Source: CAZDWZ01 sp964509425
GTDB lineage: Bacteria > Bdellovibrionota_C > UBA2361 > SZUA-149 > CAZDWZ01
NCBI GenBank assembly: GCA_964509425.1
Contig: CAZDWZ010000001.1
Coordinates: 434,001 to 498,000, forward strand
Direction: 5' to 3'
DNA: 64,000 bases
Under the pieces are notes generated by a model, which was not told where the DNA came from, made no database searches, and was given only the letters and a program-made list of their open reading frames with translations. Positions 42,825-52,073 of the stretch are shown in pieces; the stretch's first letter is position 1; the number at the start of each line of letters is the position of its first letter. The position numbers and the translations under genes are program-made.

Positions 42825-42971
42825 TCTCCTCCGCTTTTTCCTTGCATGGCTGCAGACTTCTCGGAACACGGCGCTAGACTCGCGTTCAGATACGAGGCTC
42901 GAGAGGTATAGCCTGGGAGTTTAAGCGTGTAAAATCCGGAGAATGTTATCGGACCGAGTCCCGGTCCAATT

Positions 42972-43334
42972 CTACCAGCAGTTTGAGCAGCTCGCTTCCG
43001 CCTTTAGCTTTTGTGTAGAGACAATAGGATGGTTAGCGTCTGCGGTATATTTGCCGACTTTGTTCGGTTCGAGGACAGCGGGCCCTTTCAAAGCCACTTT
43101 TTGTCCTCCTGGAACGAGAGCCGTCACCTGGACGTTTTCGGCATTCACCGAGCCGACATTCCTTGCTTCCACTTCGACGAAAACCAGAGTGAGAGCCCGC
43201 GAACGGCGGAAGGTCCCTTGAGGGTCACCAAGGACCCTCACGTTTGTTTTGTTGAGCATTTCTTTATCCACCGCAAGACATTCTGCTGGCAGGATTGCTG
43301 CAAATAAACAAGCGAGAGCCAAAAATTTTCTCAT
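42972..43334 (-). CDS. Small secreted protein with a FxLYD-like beta domain
   Basis: A 120-residue exported protein. Signal peptide about 1-21 (ending CLA). A single immunoglobulin-like beta domain (VFVEVEARNVGSVNAENVQVTALVPGGQKVALKGPAVLEPNKVGKY) has the pattern seen in FxLYD/DUF3426-type domains. The C-terminal CSNCW could bind metal or form a disulfide. It stands between pdxA and the second dikinase gene. Function unknown. Confidence 0.75.
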   Translation of the reverse strand: MRKFLALACLFAAILPAECLAVDKEMLNKTNVRVLGDPQGTFRRSRALTLVFVEVEARNVGSVNAENVQVTALVPGGQKVALKGPAVLEPNKVGKYTADANHPIVSTQKLKAEASCSNCW

Positions 43335-43415
43335 GAGAGAATCTCCTCTGAAACGTCCTTTTTAGTATCGGCAGTCTCGAGCCAGAATTTGAATAGGTTT
43401 CACAAATCGCGGCGA

Positions 43416-45479
43416 TTATTCGCTTTTTCGATCGGATGCCAGCCGGACGGAACCGGTGGTCCCGTCGATTACGACAACGGTTCCCAGCAATTCGCGTATG
43501 AGATCGGAAGACACGCCCGCGACGACCGGAACTCCCCGCTCGCGTGCCAAAATTGCAAAGTGTGACAAGAGCCCGCCGCGGAGCGAGACGACTCCGGCAA
43601 TTTTCTCCAGATGTTCCGCGTGTCGCGGCGTAAGAATCTCTGTGAACAGAATGCAGCTCTCGCCATCGGGAACGCCTCCAAGCTCGCCCTCCCTGAGCAA
43701 CCTTCCGATCGCGCTTCCTGGCGCGATCCCGGTTTGTGCTTCGGTGGAAACTGGGGTGAGAACGGAGCCGATGACGGATGGAAATGCAAAACAACCAACT
43801 TCGACCTCAATCGGTGCCAAGTCGTGAACATTTCCGTCGGACAAGATGTGATCGAGCGAAAATCGAAAGACGTCCCGCGGATCCCGAAGCCCATGCTCAG
43901 CTCCGAGCTGGAGACAGGTCTTTCGAAGCCGGTTGATATGGAGAATGGCAAGCCATCGGCCCGTCTCACGAAGCTGAACAAGCATCGATACGGAGCTTGC
44001 GAGTTTGAGAAGCGGCTCTCTTTTCCACTCGGGAAGCGATCGAACCCGCTCTGGGACTTCGACACCCGGTGCGAGTTCAGTGCTTCGGGCAGCAGTGGTG
44101 AACTCGCTCTCATCGAGGAACTCGAGGGAGTTCCCAACGAGGCGAGCAGTTGGAATCTGGAATTCTGGTAAAGAGAACGGGGCCGCACTCACGAGAGACG
44201 TCAAGAGCGAGGTATCCCCCGGAAACAGGCGATTCAACAACGTCTCCAGTTTACTCTTGAGCGCGCCCGCAAGAAAATTAATCTCGAAGACGATCTCGTA
44301 ATCGGCCAAAAAGGCGAATAGCTCCGCTTCGAGAGTGCCTGCACTCTCAAAACGCTCGGAAAGAAGAAGTGAGTGTAATTTCTTTGTAAGGAACTCTGTG
44401 TCCGCACCGGAGATAAGTTGCAGCCTCATTTTGTTCTGAAATGTCTGAAAAACGGATCTCGGAGCAAACGACGCCAGTCGCATCTCACCGTTGGCTCCCA
44501 ACGAGTACGCAGGGAAGAGAGTTTGAAACTCCAATTCACGATTCGAAAACAGCTCCCCCTCTACCCGCTCAAGAAAATCACGAGAGTGGTAGGCGATACG
44601 ATATTTTCGATACACGGCAGATACCGGTCCGCCCTCTGCGTAGAGACGACGCAAAAGACTAAAAGTCGCAGGTGACGGACGAGGTGACACTTCACAAACT
44701 CCGGTCCGTTCGAGAACTTTGGGTTTTGCTCCAGCGAAGTACTCGTCGAGCCTCCTCATCCCCCGGAACTGCGCGTCGGAAAGGGTCGAGATCGGCCGCG
44801 ATTGAAGAAACCACCACGAGCCGCGGCTGAAACACCATTCAATGTCTTGCGGAAATCCGAAATCTGCTTCGACTCGAAGAAAATCCTCAATCACGCTTTC
44901 AAATCGCTCTTGTTCGGCGGAGAGTCGTTGTCCGTGAAAGCCGCGGACCTGCCGCGGCGTGACGGCTCCAGAAACCAGCGCCTCGCACGGACCTTCGACG
45001 AATTCAATAACAAGCTCGCGCCCGCCGCCGGGGTCGCGGGTAAAGGCAACGCCGGAAAGCTCCGCGTCGATGTATTCCTGAATAAGCAGCGAGAGCCCCG
45101 GGGCATCGCCGAGCACCCTTCTCGCCTCTCGGATCACGAGCGACAACGCGCGAGGAATCTCTTCTCGGGGAACCGCTGTCTCTGAATGGAATCTCCCGGC
45201 AAACGAAGAAATCCGTTGATCCTCGACCAACGCGCTCGAACGGACGGCGTAGAGCCGACAATCAAGCTTCTCGACAATCTGAGCGGCAAGTTGGAGAAGC
45301 GCGGGGCTGATCTCCTCAGAGGAATGGGAACCGACAATCGCGGCGAGATGATCCGCGGGAACGGCAACGAATCGCGGAACCGGAAGTCCCATAGTCGAGA
45401 GCCGAACAAGGTTCAGCGTCTTTCCGCCGAACCCGGCCGGTCTGGCTGCGATCTCTGATTGATAGAATACAGGCGGCAA
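43416..45479 (-). CDS. Second barrel-less PEP-synthase-like dikinase
   Basis: A 687-residue protein with an ATP-grasp PPDK_N domain (FGGKTLNLVRLSTMGLPVPRFVAV, LYAVRSSALVEDQRISSFAGRF, LIQEYIDAELSGVAFTRDPGGG, WFLQSRPISTL, about residues 18-235) and a C-terminal swivelling domain VSLRGGLLSHFAILARERGVPVVAGVS with the phosphohistidine. The 400-residue middle region is divergent. Missing the PEP/pyruvate TIM barrel, like the protein at 13294-15948 but about 200 residues shorter. It presumably transfers the ATP beta-phosphate to an unknown acceptor; the neighbouring small secreted proteins give no hint. Confidence 0.85.
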   Translation of the reverse strand: MPPVFYQSEIAARPAGFGGKTLNLVRLSTMGLPVPRFVAVPADHLAAIVGSHSSEEISPALLQLAAQIVEKLDCRLYAVRSSALVEDQRISSFAGRFHSETAVPREEIPRALSLVIREARRVLGDAPGLSLLIQEYIDAELSGVAFTRDPGGGRELVIEFVEGPCEALVSGAVTPRQVRGFHGQRLSAEQERFESVIEDFLRVEADFGFPQDIEWCFSRGSWWFLQSRPISTLSDAQFRGMRRLDEYFAGAKPKVLERTGVCEVSPRPSPATFSLLRRLYAEGGPVSAVYRKYRIAYHSRDFLERVEGELFSNRELEFQTLFPAYSLGANGEMRLASFAPRSVFQTFQNKMRLQLISGADTEFLTKKLHSLLLSERFESAGTLEAELFAFLADYEIVFEINFLAGALKSKLETLLNRLFPGDTSLLTSLVSAAPFSLPEFQIPTARLVGNSLEFLDESEFTTAARSTELAPGVEVPERVRSLPEWKREPLLKLASSVSMLVQLRETGRWLAILHINRLRKTCLQLGAEHGLRDPRDVFRFSLDHILSDGNVHDLAPIEVEVGCFAFPSVIGSVLTPVSTEAQTGIAPGSAIGRLLREGELGGVPDGESCILFTEILTPRHAEHLEKIAGVVSLRGGLLSHFAILARERGVPVVAGVSSDLIRELLGTVVVIDGTTGSVRLASDRKSE

Positions 45480-45577
45480 AAGAATTTTCCCTCTCGCGGG
45501 GACAGCGGGTGTTTGTCTGACAAATCTCTCATCGTAAAGAGCGGAGCGTTCCGCACAGCACCCTTGATGTCAAATCA

Positions 45578-45856
45578 CTAGAACGACCAAAGCGCAGCAA
45601 CCACGACGACACCCACTCCCACGACGAGCATGCTCCAACCGGCCCTCCGCCGCCAAGGAGAATTGAAGAAACTCTTGAACCGGTGGAATACGTAGGCAAA
45701 GGCCGCGGAGCAGAAAAAAGCGGCGACTCCGATGGCCTGGGCAAGCTGCATCCCTGCATTCACCACGAAATCAGGGGGCGGGATCGCCGCGGCTTCAGAC
45801 ACCGGAGCGAAAAGAGCGACGGCGAGGCAGGATGCGAGGCGAGCGACTTTTTTCAT
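45578..45856 (-). CDS. Small membrane protein, 92 residues
   Basis: A signal-like N-terminus (MKKVARLASCLAVALFAPVSEA) is followed by two hydrophobic segments, one at about 33-55 (QLAQAIGVAAFFCSAAFAYVF) and one at the end (WSMLVVGVGVVVVAALWSF), with a basic loop SPWRRRA between. The start ATG lies 4 bases after the upstream stop at 45861. Unknown function, likely co-transcribed with the preceding secreted protein. Confidence 0.7.
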   Translation of the reverse strand: MKKVARLASCLAVALFAPVSEAAAIPPPDFVVNAGMQLAQAIGVAAFFCSAAFAYVFHRFKSFFNSPWRRRAGWSMLVVGVGVVVVAALWSF

Positions 45857-45860
45857 CTCG

Positions 45861-46829
45861 TTACTCGTCTCTATACATGTGATGAACGAAGAGTCCGCGT
45901 ATTCCAGTCTCTGATCCTCCGGCGCTGACGTTTCCCGCTGCGAAGCCCTCGTCGTTTTTTCCTTCCTTAAACGAGAGCGCATCGAGCCTGATCTTTCGCC
46001 CGTCCAACGTCGGAAGAATGATGAGCCATGACTTCGGCTTTCCATTTTCTTCCTTCAGGGAGACATTCACGTCGAATCCTTTTCTCATCGTCTTGGTCGT
46101 TGTGTCCTTCAACAACACCCATGAATGAGATCGATAGGCAGGATTATCCTTTTGGACTCGCGACGAGTCGATAGCATAGAAATTCCCTTTCTCGTCCCAG
46201 AGGATCATCGAATGTGTTTCTGAATCGGTCTTTCCGTGACCCGGGAAGAAGACATACTTGTTGAAATCCGAAGAGTGGATTTTCGCAACCATCGCTCGGG
46301 CAGCGATGCTTTTTCCGCCGATCTGGACGGTCGCCGGCGATTCACTCACATATTTTGTATATTCAGGAGAATTTTTGATGATGAAGTCGCCTTCTAGTTC
46401 GGGAATTCGCACTTGGATCGCCTCTCCGTTTACGACCACCGTAAACGAATAGGATTCTCGAGTTGAAAGATCCGAGCTGCCACGATTCTCAAAGCTCGTC
46501 ACGGCGCCCGAGGCAATCTCTTCGAGACGCGGATCGTAAACGCTCTCGGTGAAGTGCTTATTCGTGCTCCCGTAAAGAAGAGAAACAAAGCGGTAGTGAA
46601 TAAAGCTCGATTTTTCTGCATCTTCCTTCCGGCAGAGCATGATATCGAGCAGAAAATCTTGGCCCGACGAATCTTTGCCGTAGACGAGGATATCGTCGCT
46701 GAAAAATCGCCGCTGCGTCCCTGCCGCTGGCCGCTCTTCGCCGGAGACATTCGGCGCCGCAGCAATCAACGAAAACAGTAATCCGAGTACGAAGGCCGCC
46801 CGGAAAAATATCTGATTCGAGAAACGCAT
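45861..46829 (-). CDS. Secreted protein of unknown function
   Basis: About 322 residues from the ATG at 46829, preceded by GGGAAG. Signal peptide about 1-28 (LGLLFSLIAAAPNVSG). The mature part is beta-rich, with SFTVVVNGEAIQVRIPELEGDFIIKN, THSMILWDEKGNFYAIDSSRV, and SWVLLKDTTTKTMRKGFDVNVSL. This could be a lipocalin-like AttH/CrtC fold, but I do not see decisive motifs. Divergent from the SGNH gene and coupled to the small membrane protein downstream. Confidence 0.72.
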   Translation of the reverse strand: MRFSNQIFFRAAFVLGLLFSLIAAAPNVSGEERPAAGTQRRFFSDDILVYGKDSSGQDFLLDIMLCRKEDAEKSSFIHYRFVSLLYGSTNKHFTESVYDPRLEEIASGAVTSFENRGSSDLSTRESYSFTVVVNGEAIQVRIPELEGDFIIKNSPEYTKYVSESPATVQIGGKSIAARAMVAKIHSSDFNKYVFFPGHGKTDSETHSMILWDEKGNFYAIDSSRVQKDNPAYRSHSWVLLKDTTTKTMRKGFDVNVSLKEENGKPKSWLIILPTLDGRKIRLDALSFKEGKNDEGFAAGNVSAGGSETGIRGLFVHHMYRDE

Positions 46830-47020
46830 AGACTTCCCTAATTCAAAAAAAACCTCGTGGCACGGCAGGCAGCGTAGGAATTCATTATTTTGCCGGTCGT
46901 TTATTTGGATGAACCGGGCTTGAGTTCGTAACGCCTGATTTGACTCTCTGCCATAGGGAAAAGTTCGAGGACGGTCTCCTTCTCGACAACAACTTGAATT
47001 TACGAGAGAAAGGCTCCGCA

Positions 47021-48130
47021 ATGGCGGATTCCATGTTTAGAAATATTCTCGTCAATTCTTCAATGACTCTCTTCTCCCTGGCGTTTTGCGCGCTGCTGGG
47101 AGAAGTCGTTCTCCGAGTCATCCCTCCCCCGTCCAAGGCCCAGTGGCAAGACCGTCCGAATTTTTATTACCTGCCTGAGGACGCCGAGAACCTGCAGGGG
47201 AACATTCACTCAAAGCAAAAAGACCCCGGAGCATTTCGGATTGCGGTGATTGGAGACTCGTTCACGTTCGCTCCGTTCATGCAATTCGACGACGGCTTTC
47301 CAGCTCGCTTGGAGCGGATGTTGAATCTCCGCCGTCCGGGGGACGGCGGACAGGGGAAACGAGTCGAGGTGATGAATTACGGAGTGCCCGGTTTCTCGAC
47401 GAGTCATGAGGTTCCTCTCGCGAAACGAGCGCTCGATGAAGGCGCGGATTTGATTCTTCTTCAGATCACCTTGAACGATCCGGAGCTGAAGCCGTATCAA
47501 CCACACGGCATCACGATCCGGAAAAACGACCAAGGGGCGATCGTCGTCGACACGAGCGGCGGAAGCGCCTCGTGGTTGCGGAATCATTCCCGCCTGTATG
47601 CCTTTCTCTTCGGCCGGGTAAATGTCTACAAGCAGGGCAAGTCCTACGAAGAGTACTTTCGAGATCTGTTTTCTGATAAGTCAGCCATGACGAAATTCGA
47701 CGGCGCTCTTCAGGAAATCAAAAAAAGTGCCGATGAAAAAAATGTCCCGATGCTCGCTGTGGTGTTCCCACTCTTCGGGTCAAAATTAGACGATGCGTAT
47801 CCGTTTAAGGTCATACATAAAAGCATCGCAGAGACACTCGACAAGCTAGCGGTAAAACACCTCGATTTGGAGGCGTTTTATCAGGGCATTCCGGCCGATC
47901 GACTCCAGGTCATGCCGGGCGAGGATTATCACCCAAATGAGATCGGACATCGGATCGCCGCCGAGGCTATCTATTGTTGGATGAAGAAAGAGAAGTTGAT
48001 TCCGCCTGAGTTCGCAAGCAGCCCTCTGTTGAAAACCAGAGCTCAGCTATTGCTCCCGAAGGCGGATGGAACCGCAAAAACCTCGGCAAAAGCGCCCGAC
48101 GGCTCTTTTTTTGCCGGATGCTCGAGATAA
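47021..48130 (+). CDS. SGNH/GDSL hydrolase-type membrane protein
   Basis: About 369 residues from the ATG at 47021. N-terminal helix about 14-33, then an SGNH domain: IAVIGDSFTFAPFM (nucleophile Ser in GDS), VMNYGVPGFSTSHE (Gly block), LILLQITLNDPEL (Asn block), and EDYHPNEIGHRIAAEAI (DxxH block with Asp and His). Probably an acetyl- or acyl-ester hydrolase or acyltransferase acting on envelope polymers, facing the periplasm. Confidence 0.85.
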   Translation: MADSMFRNILVNSSMTLFSLAFCALLGEVVLRVIPPPSKAQWQDRPNFYYLPEDAENLQGNIHSKQKDPGAFRIAVIGDSFTFAPFMQFDDGFPARLERMLNLRRPGDGGQGKRVEVMNYGVPGFSTSHEVPLAKRALDEGADLILLQITLNDPELKPYQPHGITIRKNDQGAIVVDTSGGSASWLRNHSRLYAFLFGRVNVYKQGKSYEEYFRDLFSDKSAMTKFDGALQEIKKSADEKNVPMLAVVFPLFGSKLDDAYPFKVIHKSIAETLDKLAVKHLDLEAFYQGIPADRLQVMPGEDYHPNEIGHRIAAEAIYCWMKKEKLIPPEFASSPLLKTRAQLLLPKADGTAKTSAKAPDGSFFAGCSR

Positions 48131-48223
48131 TCGCGGACTTTTTTACCCACCATTCTTAATTGGAAAAGAGAAGTATTTTAGGTTAGTTGAACTAGGTGAG
48201 AAAAATCACTCTGGCGACGCTGA

Positions 48224-48237
48224 GTAAACGTGTTTAC
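48224..48237 (+). promoter_or_regulatory. Palindromic operator-like site upstream of FG-GAP gene
   Basis: GTAAAC-GT-GTTTAC is a perfect 6-base dyad. The flanking ACGCTGAG occurs on both sides in direct orientation (48217-48224 and 48237-48244). It lies about 75-85 bases before the ATG at 48308, a good place for a regulator. No factor is known. Confidence 0.4.
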
Positions 48238-48307
48238 ACGCTGAGAGACGGACATTGATTTGGATCGCATAACATAAGTTGGGGAAGCATTAGGTAGGAA
48301 CTTTCAT

Positions 48308-49696
48308 ATGAGTTTTAACATTAAAAACACTGTAATTTCTGGGCTGGCGGGAGTGCTTCTCAGCCTTGGAATGTTGGGCGAAGCCAGAGCTGCCAACAAC
48401 GACTTCGACGGCGACGGGCTCGCCGATCTTATTTCTGTAGAGACGAACGTCGCGGCAAACACCACGACCTTCAATATCCGGCGTTCGGCGAACGGCCAGA
48501 TCATGCAGAACGTTGTTCCGATGCGCGGTGACGCCTTTTATACACACCTTTCGGCAAACGGCACGTATGCAGTCGGCGTTGTTCGAGTGCTTTCGCTCAC
48601 TCAACCGCTGTTGTGGATGAAGCGGGATTTCCTCGGCAACATCGCACAATCGTTCTTCGGCTTGCCGGGCGACATCATCCCGCGTCAGGTGGACTTTGAC
48701 CTAGACGGGACCACCGACCGAGTAGTCGGACGAAATCATCCGAACGGTTCTATCGTCTGGTACGGGGAGAAATCGAGTACCGGTCAAATCGTCGAGGTCT
48801 TCTTTGGAGAGACCGGCGATTTGTTGTTCACGGATCACTATGGACGCTATGGGGTTGTGAGAAATCGTCCGAGTACCGGGGAAGTGTTCAAATGGTTCCT
48901 GCTCTCGCCTTTGACCAACACCCTCGCTCAGATCCAGCAGTGGGGATTGAACGGTGACGTTCCTGAGATCCCGCTGTTCATCAATCAGCTCGCGGTGGTA
49001 CGGACGGAAGGAACGCGGCAACGGCTCTATATTCGCCAAGCGAACTCCGCTCAGGTCACCCATCTCACCTGTCTGGCAGGAGAGACGCCAAACCTCGGGA
49101 GCTTCTTCAACCCGCCAAATAACCACATGGCCTGCCATAATCGGTCCATCGGCGGTGTGCGCGTCTATAACGTCGTGAACAACGGCTATGTTGACGTTCC
49201 GTTCGCAAATGCAAACCAGTACATCATCGGCGGAAATGGCCAAGTATTTCCTCCGACTGGCGGCGAAAATCCACCTCCTTCAGGAAGCGGCGATTGCGGC
49301 GGTCTCCCAGTTCAGAGCATCCGTTCGTTCTCGAACATTCTCTGGAAGGGAATCAACGAGCACGGAAGCCGCGGCGGAACGATGCTGTTCCAGTTCTCTT
49401 CGACGAACCCTGGGAAGAACCGTCTCCGCTTGAAGGACATCAATTGCCAAGACCTCAAGATCGGCAATAATTCCTTGGGTGTCTGCCGATATGCGAACGA
49501 CCGGCCTTTCGGCTGCGGCGGACGATTCTATGCCGGCACTTGCGGCGGACCGAACTATTCGGGAACCCAGATCTCGAACCAAGCTCGGGCTCAATCTGGT
49601 AGTGGTTCCTTCCTCGTCGAAGGAAGAAATAACTGGTACCGTGTAGACAATCCAGGCCGTGACGGAACCATCAACAAGACGTCTTCCTGCTTCTAG
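48308..49696 (+). CDS. Secreted FG-GAP-like protein with Cys-rich C-terminus
   Basis: A 462-residue exported protein. Signal peptide about 1-29 (GMLGEARAA). It begins NDFDGDGLADLISVETN, an FG-GAP-type calcium site, with further repeats such as VDFDLDGTTDRVVGRN. A long beta region and a Pro/Gly linker (FPPTGGENPPPSGSG, about 312-326) lead to a C-terminal domain of about 135 residues with Cys in GDCGG, INCQDL, GVCRY, FGCGG, GTCGG and TSSCF. Followed by a perfect terminator. Surface or matrix adhesion is one guess. Confidence 0.82.
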   Translation: MSFNIKNTVISGLAGVLLSLGMLGEARAANNDFDGDGLADLISVETNVAANTTTFNIRRSANGQIMQNVVPMRGDAFYTHLSANGTYAVGVVRVLSLTQPLLWMKRDFLGNIAQSFFGLPGDIIPRQVDFDLDGTTDRVVGRNHPNGSIVWYGEKSSTGQIVEVFFGETGDLLFTDHYGRYGVVRNRPSTGEVFKWFLLSPLTNTLAQIQQWGLNGDVPEIPLFINQLAVVRTEGTRQRLYIRQANSAQVTHLTCLAGETPNLGSFFNPPNNHMACHNRSIGGVRVYNVVNNGYVDVPFANANQYIIGGNGQVFPPTGGENPPPSGSGDCGGLPVQSIRSFSNILWKGINEHGSRGGTMLFQFSSTNPGKNRLRLKDINCQDLKIGNNSLGVCRYANDRPFGCGGRFYAGTCGGPNYSGTQISNQARAQSGSGSFLVEGRNNWYRVDNPGRDGTINKTSSCF

Positions 49697-49720
49697 GGCG
49701 ACGGCTTTCTGAGATTCCCA

Positions 49721-49760
49721 AACCGGTCGGCGAGGACCCCTCGCCGACCGGTTTTTTTTT
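49721..49760 (+). terminator. Perfect rho-independent terminator
   Basis: A 15-base stem AACCGGTCGGCGAGG with its exact complement, a 3-base ACC loop, then a T-run of about 7. It closes the FG-GAP gene 25 bases after its stop and may also end the opposing lipoprotein gene. Confidence 0.95.
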
Positions 49761-49772
49761 GGGGGCCGGCTA

Positions 49773-50252
49773 TTAGCTGCGCGCTCCCGACCCGGTTGTG
49801 ACGACCGAGCATTGGCTGAGGCCTCCGCCGCTGCATGTGCCCGAATCTGTAAATGACACCGCATCGGCGGTGTTCGCGTTCGAGTCACCTGAGTTCCCGG
49901 AAAGTCCGGAATAGGTAATCGTCCGGGTAAAGTTACACGTTACTCCGTTCGGGAACTCGGCTACCGGAAGCGGAGCCGAAGCCGAGAAGCCATCATCGCC
50001 ATTAGTTGAACCGGTGAAATTCTGCCCGAGCTCGTCATTCACAGTCACAGAGCCGCCGAGCTGGTTCACCGAATGGGTGAAGCTGAAAGCCGCGGTGGAG
50101 ACCGCAAGCGCACAGGGATTCGATGAGACCTGAGCAGTCCCTCGCCAGTTACCGGATGCGAAAATAACGGTGTCGTCGCCGTCACCACCGTCTCCACCAC
50201 AAGCAACTAAACTGAGCGCAAATAAACTCATACCGATCATGCTGGTTTTCAT
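49773..50252 (-). CDS. Lipoprotein of unknown function
   Basis: A 159-residue lipoprotein. Signal peptide with lipobox LVAC (Cys near 18) and a Gly/Asp-rich stretch GGDGGDGDD, then a beta-rich body SGNWRGTAQVSS...LAVSTAAFSFTHSVNQLGGSVTVND with Cys pairs. No family recognised. Convergent with the FG-GAP gene. Confidence 0.75.
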   Translation of the reverse strand: MKTSMIGMSLFALSLVACGGDGGDGDDTVIFASGNWRGTAQVSSNPCALAVSTAAFSFTHSVNQLGGSVTVNDELGQNFTGSTNGDDGFSASAPLPVAEFPNGVTCNFTRTITYSGLSGNSGDSNANTADAVSFTDSGTCSGGGLSQCSVVTTGSGARS

Positions 50253-50447
50253 TCCTTAGTCTCCTTTGCAAATTTGGTGCGTATAAATCTACAGTCGTGC
50301 TTCTACGCCCAGGCCTCTAGTCGAGCTATGACGTGACGCATGTGGCGCCGAGCCGCCTGGATAGAACGGACCGAGAAGGATGTGCGTTTACATACGGGCC
50401 GGGTATGCACGATACATAAAAGTAAAACCACACTCGGTAGGAAGTGT

Positions 50448-51332
50448 ATGAAGCTTTGTCGAACCGTTCTCACGCTTATGCTCCTCTTTAGCCTCTCAGC
50501 ATGCTCGATTTCGACCACGGTGCGCGATGAAGCCCGCCTACTTCCCGAAACGGTCAATCACACTCCTTTTCCAGGTAAGGTTTTCGTTTCGCGAAACGAC
50601 GAAGGAACCTTTCTCACCGCCGTTTTGAAAGTCTCATTCAGTGTCGACCCAGGCGGAAACATCCGGTACGATTTGAATCAAGAGGGTCTGTATCTGGCGA
50701 CTGTGAGCAGCCAACAATGTCCCGACGTTCCAGCGGAGGTGAGCGATTTCGTTACCTTCCGGCCACAAGCGGAAGTGTATCTCCGGCCGGGTGAAAAAAC
50801 TCGGGAAAGATCGGTTGGAGTGCGATGGAACAAAAAGACTTTGGCCGTCACGGGAGACGATGAATGCCCTATGTTATCCTCGAATGATGATCTGGTGGTA
50901 ATTCCTTTTCCGAGCGATGGCGACACCTTCGTCGTGCAAATTGAGTCCGAGAAACTGAATTTTACAATTCCAAAAGACTTTCTCCCTTATCTGCTCGTCC
51001 GCTATCAGTCCGGCGCACTGATCCCCGGGCCCGCTAGAGCCGATACGATCGTCGTCGATCCCGACCTGAAGCGGCTCTTGGTGACCTATCGGACCACGGT
51101 TCGATTGCAACCCGAAGAGGTTGAGGGAGGGAGAATCGCCAAATTGGAGTTCCGGGCGGTTCAACCAGAATCGGTCCTCCGCTCCGCCGGTGCTCGACCG
51201 GGCTCCAAAGAAATTCTTCGTGCACGCGCAACCAGAGAGTTCCTGAGAGCTTGTCCACCGCCCGTCGTCCCCGGAGAAGTCTGTATCTCTCCGGAAACTC
51301 AAGTTTCGCCGGAAGTATTCCGCACAAAGTGA
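50448..51332 (+). CDS. Lipoprotein of unknown function
   Basis: About 294 residues from the ATG at 50448 (AGGA upstream). Lipobox LSAC near residue 18. The mature protein is mainly beta: KVFVSRNDEGTFLTAVLKVSFSVDPGG, PQAEVYLRPGEKTRERSVGV, KRLLVTYRTTVRLQPEEVEGG. Four Cys near the C-terminus and middle (QCPDVP, ECPMLS, ACPPPV, VCISPE). I do not recognise a domain. Stands alone, with a divergent lipoprotein upstream. Confidence 0.78.
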   Translation: MKLCRTVLTLMLLFSLSACSISTTVRDEARLLPETVNHTPFPGKVFVSRNDEGTFLTAVLKVSFSVDPGGNIRYDLNQEGLYLATVSSQQCPDVPAEVSDFVTFRPQAEVYLRPGEKTRERSVGVRWNKKTLAVTGDDECPMLSSNDDLVVIPFPSDGDTFVVQIESEKLNFTIPKDFLPYLLVRYQSGALIPGPARADTIVVDPDLKRLLVTYRTTVRLQPEEVEGGRIAKLEFRAVQPESVLRSAGARPGSKEILRARATREFLRACPPPVVPGEVCISPETQVSPEVFRTK

Positions 51333-51474
51333 ATTCTCGCACCTTCGTAGTCCGGAAGCCGCGATGCCTCCACCAATCCGGGTGACCAAGGGTCAGAATT
51401 AAACCTTGTTTTTTTTCAGCTTCTGACAGAAAACCGGTCTGCTAAGACGACGCGCTTCAAATGTGGAGACGACT

Positions 51475-51921
51475 ATGAAAGCCAGGTCCTTCCTCTTCGT
51501 AAACCTCGGGATTCTTTTCCTCACGGGGTGTACCGATATTAACAACCCCTATCCCTATGGTGGTGGAGGCTATAACTACCCCTCCAGCTATCCGAGCGGC
51601 GGATATTACGGTGGCGGATATGACGACCGGCGAGATCGCTGGGAAGACAGACGGCTCGACGATGAGCGCCGTCGGCTCGAAGACGAGCGCCGCAGACTGG
51701 AAGACCAGCGGAGAAATCAACAATATCCTCCGCGTTGGCAACCACCGGCAAACCCGTACCCTTATCCGCCTGCGGGACAGCCGAGACCACAGCCGCCGCG
51801 TCAGAATGATCGATGCCCTCCGGGATTCTCTCCGAGTGAGCAGAAATGCTCGCCTCAAGAGCGCGCAAGAGGCTGCCGCGATATTCGCACACCAAGCGGC
51901 CTCGGTTGTGTGAGCCGATAA
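51475..51921 (+). CDS. Lipoprotein with Gly/Tyr and Arg/Glu repeats
   Basis: A 148-residue lipoprotein from the ATG at 51475. Lipobox LTGC, then a Tyr/Gly/Ser/Pro stretch (YPYGGGGYNYPSSYPSGG), a repeated helical unit RRLDDERRRLEDERRRLEDQRR, a Pro/Gln-rich stretch, and a Cys-bearing C-terminus RCPPGFSPSEQKCSPQERARGCRD. Low complexity argues for a structural envelope role. A terminator follows at 51981-52021. Confidence 0.75.
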   Translation: MKARSFLFVNLGILFLTGCTDINNPYPYGGGGYNYPSSYPSGGYYGGGYDDRRDRWEDRRLDDERRRLEDERRRLEDQRRNQQYPPRWQPPANPYPYPPAGQPRPQPPRQNDRCPPGFSPSEQKCSPQERARGCRDIRTPSGLGCVSR

Positions 51922-51980
51922 CGCTGAGATTGCATCAATCCGGCCGGGTTAGCCCAGTGAGGCTGATTCGGCCGGGAAAA

Positions 51981-52021
51981 CAAAAAAAGGGCGGGATGAA
52001 TTTTCATCCCGCCCTTTTTTT
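51981..52021 (+). terminator. Bidirectional rho-independent terminator
   Basis: A 12-base stem GGGCGGGATGAA with TTCATCCCGCCC and a 2-base loop, flanked by A-run on the left and T-run on the right, so it works on both strands. It lies between the convergent genes at 51475 and 52074. A second perfect 13-base hairpin (ACGAATAACAGGC, loop TTCC) follows at 52035-52064. Confidence 0.95.
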
Positions 52022-52034
52022 ATGCTCTCAGTTA

Positions 52035-52064
52035 ACGAATAACAGGCTTCCGCCTGTTATTCGT
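52035..52064 (+). repeat. Perfect hairpin next to terminator
   Basis: ACGAATAACAGGC and GCCTGTTATTCGT form a 13-base stem with a TTCC loop, 10 bases before the end of the minus-strand gene at 52074. It lacks a T-run; its role may be to protect a transcript 3' end. Confidence 0.75.
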
Positions 52065-52073
52065 CGTCCCTGA

